Positions 60,765 to 64,000 of a DNA stretch of 64,000 bases are shown here, piece after piece (position 1 is the stretch's first letter; every line of letters starts with the position of its first letter). The translations under genes and the position numbers were made by a program. Under the pieces are notes generated by a model. It searched no databases. It saw nothing but the letters and a program-made list of their open reading frames with translations, and was not told where the DNA came from. The DNA is taken from positions 1 through 64,000 of the forward strand of contig JBALXQ010000020.1 in the NCBI GenBank assembly GCA_036960565.1, read 5' to 3'. This stretch comes from Bermanella sp036960565. Its GTDB lineage: Bacteria; Pseudomonadota; Gammaproteobacteria; Pseudomonadales; Oceanobacteraceae.

Positions 60765-61658
60765 ATGAATACTCGGTTTTTAGACGGCATGGTGGTATTT
60801 GCCCGTGTCATAGAGGGTGGCAGTTTTACCAATGCTGCTCAGAATACCGGGCACAGCACCTCTTACATCAGTAAAGAGGTAAACAAGTTAGAAGAGCGGC
60901 TGGGGGTGCGTCTATTAAATCGAACCACGCGGTCCATCAGTCTTACGCCAGAGGGAGAGCTTTATTATCAGTGTTGCCAAACCGTGATGGATGAAGTTCA
61001 GCAGGTAGAGCTGCAGTTGGCCGGTCAACAGCTGGAGCCTCAGGGACATCTAAAGGTGAGTTGTCCGGTGAGCTTTGGCTTGTCACGGGTGCGCCCTATA
61101 TTGGCTGATTACATGTGTTTATACCCTAAGGTGACGGTTGAATTGTCATTGGAAGATCGCAGGGTAGACATGGTTTCCGAGGGTTATGATGTGGCCATTC
61201 GAGCATCGAACCAATTGGAAGATTCCAGTTTAATTAGCCGCAAGATTATGAGTTCACGTGGGGTGATTATCGCCTCCCCTGAGTATTTAAAGCAGTATGG
61301 CACGCCACAGTCTCCCTCTGAACTTACTCAACATAAAACCATTGCCTATAGTCTGGCAAAAAATGAATCGACCTGGCATTTTGTAGATGCAAACGGTGAG
61401 GAAGTTAATGTGAAAATTAGCAGTCATCTAACCACCAATAGTGGGGAAATGGATTTGGCCTTGTGCGTGGCCGGACAGGGTATTACTCGCATCCCTCATT
61501 TTAATTTAGAAAAAGAATTAGAACGAGGAGAAGTGGTTGAGTTATTTACAGATTACAAACCTTGGAAAATTGATGTTTTTTTGGTTTATCCTAGCCGTAA
61601 ACATATGTCCAGTAAGGTGAGAAGTTTTATCGATTATATGGCTGCGGCGTTTGAATAG
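60765..61658 (+). CDS. LysR family transcriptional regulator
   Basis: A 297-residue regulator with the winged helix-turn-helix at residues 10-65 (EGGSFTNAAQNTGHSTSYIS, RLLNRTTRSISLTPEG) and the two-lobed ligand domain (about 90-295). It resembles the CrgA/DhcR-type branch. It is divergent from the VOC-isochorismatase-YceI group over 147 bases, the standard arrangement for a LysR target. Confidence 0.92.
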   Translation: MNTRFLDGMVVFARVIEGGSFTNAAQNTGHSTSYISKEVNKLEERLGVRLLNRTTRSISLTPEGELYYQCCQTVMDEVQQVELQLAGQQLEPQGHLKVSCPVSFGLSRVRPILADYMCLYPKVTVELSLEDRRVDMVSEGYDVAIRASNQLEDSSLISRKIMSSRGVIIASPEYLKQYGTPQSPSELTQHKTIAYSLAKNESTWHFVDANGEEVNVKISSHLTTNSGEMDLALCVAGQGITRIPHFNLEKELERGEVVELFTDYKPWKIDVFLVYPSRKHMSSKVRSFIDYMAAAFE

Positions 61659-61696
61659 CCGCACCATTTTAAAGCGAATTCGGGAAAAAAGTAAAA

Positions 61697-62383
61697 TTAT
61701 TCGTCGCGATTATCACCCACGCTGTAAGCAATCGTTAGGCTGATCTCCTGCATAGACAACCCACTTTGTGATTTCATCTCATTAAAGAAATCTTGTGCGG
61801 CCTTTAATGATTTTTTACTTTGCAATCCGCCTTCGATAATTTTATGGGCACGCAAGTAGCCTTCCACATCGCGAGATAATAAAAAGGTATCCTTGCCCAT
61901 TTCACGTAGGGCATAGGGGCCGCTATTACCTCCCAGGCGAGCACCGTGTTTCTTAAGCCATGCCCACAAGCCGATAATGTCATTCACTGGCCAATCTGCA
62001 ATGAATTGGTTAAACGCTATGCCATTGTCCTTGTTGGAAAAGTGAATCATTGAAGCATTCACTGGAATGGTTTTTACTTTATTAAAGTTACGCACAATAC
62101 GCACATCACTGGATTTTTCTTCCAGCATTTCAGGGGGCATCATCAACAGTTTTTTAACATTAAAATCCCAAAACACCTCACGAAACCCTGGCCACTTTTT
62201 ATTTATTACCGACCAGTAAAAACCACTCTGGAATATCTTGCGGGTAAACTCTTCTAACCATTCATAGTCACTGATTTTAACCAGCTGCTTATTGTTTAAT
62301 GGCTTGGGAATTAAAGCTTTTAAATGTTTCTCGCCACCCTTGCGGTGGGCGGCCCGTTTGCGGATGGTGCTGAATTTTTCCAT
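61697..62383 (-). CDS. Tag-like (DNA-3-methyladenine glycosylase I family) protein
   Basis: A 228-residue protein from the ATG at 62383; the frame extends to 62488, but the family-like part begins here (MEKFSTIRKRAAHRKGG). The stretch WLEEFTRKIFQSGFYWSVIN and WPGFREVFWDFNVKKLLMM resembles the Tag glycosylase region ahead of its helix-hairpin-helix. The canonical zinc-binding Cys/His set of E. coli Tag is not visible, so DNA repair activity is uncertain. Convergent with the LysR gene. Confidence 0.65.
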   Translation of the reverse strand: MEKFSTIRKRAAHRKGGEKHLKALIPKPLNNKQLVKISDYEWLEEFTRKIFQSGFYWSVINKKWPGFREVFWDFNVKKLLMMPPEMLEEKSSDVRIVRNFNKVKTIPVNASMIHFSNKDNGIAFNQFIADWPVNDIIGLWAWLKKHGARLGGNSGPYALREMGKDTFLLSRDVEGYLRAHKIIEGGLQSKKSLKAAQDFFNEMKSQSGLSMQEISLTIAYSVGDNRDE

Positions 62384-62519
62384 TGTATCGCCCAAGCGTA
62401 AAAAGGCCACATGATACTGGATATTTAACCAGGGCAATAGGGCGGACAAAGATAATCTCTGTTCCATTAACATAGTGAATAACAGCAAGGAAAATCAGTT
62501 TAACTCCGCCTATTTGTGA

Positions 62520-62810
62520 TTAGCTTGTCTTGTTTAAATCATTGATTGTCGCTAACGAAGCAGCTGCCAAAGCCCAAGGGATAGATGAAATGGAATACAG
62601 GGTCGCAACCCCCTGAGTCAATGCGGCCTGGGCGGTGATAGCCGTATTTTGTTGAACGAAAGTGGCATTGTGTGCGGCATTACTTAATGCTTGTGAAGTA
62701 GCCAGATAGACATTACCCATAGCCATGGCTGGTGCCTCTCCCAGTACTTTGGTATTTACCTGGGTCACGGAATCGGTAATCTGATCGTTCACTGCGGTGG
62801 GATAAGCCAT
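62520..62810 (-). CDS. rebB: RebB family R-body protein
   Basis: A 96-residue protein with the RebB killing-trait pattern: AVNDQITDSVTQVNTKVLGE, then APAMAMGNVYLATSQAL and NAAHNATFVQQN. Such proteins polymerise into coiled R-body ribbons that extend on a pH drop; they are known from Caedibacter and from free-living proteobacteria. AAGGA stands six bases before the ATG. R-body loci usually have several Reb genes, but I find only this one here. The downstream neighbour is the Tag-like gene, a 31-base gap from the longest frame. Confidence 0.85.
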   Translation of the reverse strand: MAYPTAVNDQITDSVTQVNTKVLGEAPAMAMGNVYLATSQALSNAAHNATFVQQNTAITAQAALTQGVATLYSISSIPWALAAASLATINDLNKTS

Positions 62811-63218
62811 GTTAAGTCCTTTTATTTTAGCGAAGTAGTAGAGTGTATTCTAACCACCCTTAAATGCTGGTTTTTATTACTATAGTGAACTTAAAACTTT
62901 AGCAAGTAATATTCAACACGCCACACCTCAAACTTATTCCCATTGATCCATGCAAAACTAAATTTGAATTTTTTACAGCTATTCAAGTTTCATTGTTTTG
63001 TGGATGTCATTAATTTACATGCAATATAGTTTAATTTCTGTTCAATTCTTTGGTCGGGGTTTGCCAATATTTTAAGAAGTGAATTTGCACTCATTGGTAA
63101 TTTGTATTTTTAAAAATATGAACTAAAACATTAGACGGAAGTTTCGTTTTACTTGGGATAATTTCCCGTTTAGGGCGTCAATTCTTTTAAAAAATAATAA
63201 TTAAACAGAGGGGAATAA
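62811..63218. other. 408-base AT-rich divergent gap between rebB and the SnoaL-like gene
   Basis: Probably holds both promoters. I see no RNA gene, no clear operator and no terminator. GAGGGG precedes the plus-strand ATG at 63219. Confidence 0.5.
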
Positions 63219-63713
63219 ATGAGTGCGTTAACAATAAAAAACAGTCGGAATGAAGAAGACTGTCTAAAACAACGAGCAAGTGATGAAATTAATCAGTGGT
63301 ATGAAATGTTTTATCAGTGGTCACGTGGGCTGTGTAAAAATGAAGAAAAGTTTGTTCGCCCTATTTTTGATGCCTTGGCCGAAGACTTTCATGTGGTGCT
63401 AACCAATGGGGTGATGATGAACAAGCACCAATATTGGCAACGACTATTAACCCTTTATGGTTCGCGCAGTGGTGATGCTCCTTCACGAATTGTAAATCTT
63501 AAATTGAACACTATCGAAGAGGATCATGTTTTAGCCGTGTTTGACTTAATAAAAGATGGAGAGAGTAATAAGAAATTTGATAGCGCCTTATTGCGCTTAA
63601 CAAAAGGCACACCCAATGGCGTTGAATGGCTGTATGTTCATGAAAGTGCCCATGACATCATTCCAACACCACAACCTTTATCTCCAGCTGAAATTCTTAA
63701 GGAAGTCCTATGA
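63219..63713 (+). CDS. SnoaL/NTF2-like fold protein
   Basis: A 164-residue protein with the cone-shaped NTF2-like pattern: an N-terminal helix (EINQWYEMFYQWSRG), VRPIFDALAEDFHVVLTNGV and the strand VEWLYVHESAH. The family includes isomerases, cyclases and ligand-binding proteins; no catalytic residue stands out. GAGGGG precedes the ATG. Its stop overlaps the next gene's start (ATGA), so it is coupled with a cupin gene. Confidence 0.7.
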   Translation: MSALTIKNSRNEEDCLKQRASDEINQWYEMFYQWSRGLCKNEEKFVRPIFDALAEDFHVVLTNGVMMNKHQYWQRLLTLYGSRSGDAPSRIVNLKLNTIEEDHVLAVFDLIKDGESNKKFDSALLRLTKGTPNGVEWLYVHESAHDIIPTPQPLSPAEILKEVL

Positions 63714-64000
63714 AAGCCACCTGTAAAATGCTCACCAACAAAAATACTTTCATGGCCAAGACAGGCTTACCTTATCGTGTGGGCTTAACCGCAGAGTCGG
63801 TGGGCGCTACCGGATTGAGTATGCACGTAATTACCATACCACCAGGTGGTCGTGCTCAGGCCCATAAACATGAGGGGCATGAGTCGATGTTATTTCTCAT
63901 GAGTGGTGAAGCGGAAACCTATTTTGGTGATGATTTATCAGAGCACGTCACGGTTAAGGCTGGTGACTTGCAATATATCCCCGCAGGTTGTGCTCATCTT
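63710..64000 (+). CDS. Cupin-domain protein, 3' end outside window
   Basis: The frame is open from an ATG at 63710 to the window edge (97 codons). The cupin motif 1 region GGRAQAHKHEGHESMLFLMS supplies His/His/Glu ligands and the second motif begins at GDLQYIPAGCAH. AAGGA precedes the ATG, which overlaps the SnoaL-like stop. A metal-dependent role such as isomerase or dioxygenase is possible; the rest of the gene is needed. Confidence 0.8.
   Translation, partial: MKATCKMLTNKNTFMAKTGLPYRVGLTAESVGATGLSMHVITIPPGGRAQAHKHEGHESMLFLMSGEAETYFGDDLSEHVTVKAGDLQYIPAGCAHL

Noticed and set aside
1..64000. Mobile elements, CRISPR arrays, tRNA or rRNA genes
   Set aside because: I looked for transposase-like proteins, terminal inverted repeats, regularly spaced repeats and cloverleaf-like sequences and found none that I could support. 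The repeats present are short local or gene-sized tandem duplications.

Overview
The window looks like chromosomal DNA of a Gram-negative, respiratory, probably marine gammaproteobacterium. The evidence is outer-membrane beta-barrel proteins, a TonB-dependent receptor, lipoproteins with lipoboxes, a GlyGly-CTERM protein, several c-type cytochromes and a moderately AT-rich base composition. Species was not determined. There are no rRNA or tRNA genes, no insertion sequences, no CRISPR array and no phage genes that I can recognise.

Layout. (1) 1-4.0 kb, minus strand: a complete tyrosine/homogentisate catabolic operon hpd-hmgA-fah-maiA, with maiA running off the left edge. (2) 4.5-8.7 kb: a TetR regulator and a first DUF1302-DUF1329 envelope pair, followed by a 675-base gap that carries a plus-strand intrinsic terminator with no known gene in front of it. 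(3) 9.3-22.9 kb: a TonB receptor, an NDH-2/FSP1-like flavoprotein and a divergent glutathione transferase with a TetR gene, a DUF6279 lipoprotein, an RhlE-type helicase, a PuuD-like membrane protein with a duplicated 3' scrap, two tandem periplasmic binding proteins, a beta-propeller protein and a Nudix hydrolase. (4) 23-38.7 kb: a predicted catabolic island. It encodes a FAH-family enzyme, an MhpA-like flavin monooxygenase, an NmrA-like reductase, a type I extradiol dioxygenase, an acyl-CoA synthetase, an AraC regulator, a RoxA-like di-haem cytochrome, a second DUF1302-DUF1329 pair, an alpha/beta hydrolase lacking its nucleophile serine, and a divergent TetR regulator. (5) 38.7-42.5 kb: a soluble chemoreceptor-like protein and the three-gene AmmeMemoRadiSam set (AMMECR1, MEMO, radical SAM). 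(6) 42.6-51.6 kb: a binding protein, a trypsin-like GlyGly-CTERM protease with a coupled lipoprotein, haem proteins, a paraoxonase-like propeller, CysE and a sterol-desaturase-family protein. (7) 51.7-56.6 kb: a GlxA-type regulator, azoreductase, Bcr/CflA exporter and two pirins, which read as a quinone/electrophile-stress operon. (8) 56.9-64 kb: an AidB-like acyl-CoA dehydrogenase, a YceI/isochorismatase/VOC group divergent from a LysR gene, a Tag-like protein, an orphan RebB R-body protein, a SnoaL-like protein and a cupin cut by the right edge.

How it fits together. Two aromatic ring-opening routes are present. One is the classical homogentisate path. The other is a meta-cleavage-like path of unknown, probably hydrophobic, substrate (inference from the acyl-CoA synthetase, the RoxA-like cytochrome and the DUF1302/DUF1329 envelope proteins). 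The strongest non-coding signals are a gap-free 80-base conserved block upstream of both the RoxA-like gene and the second DUF1302 gene; GTGTCAATT motifs shared by the first DUF1302 upstream region and the TetR gene at 38 kb; and an ATAACTG-type motif shared by the TetR gene at 14 kb and the flavoprotein/GST divergent promoter.
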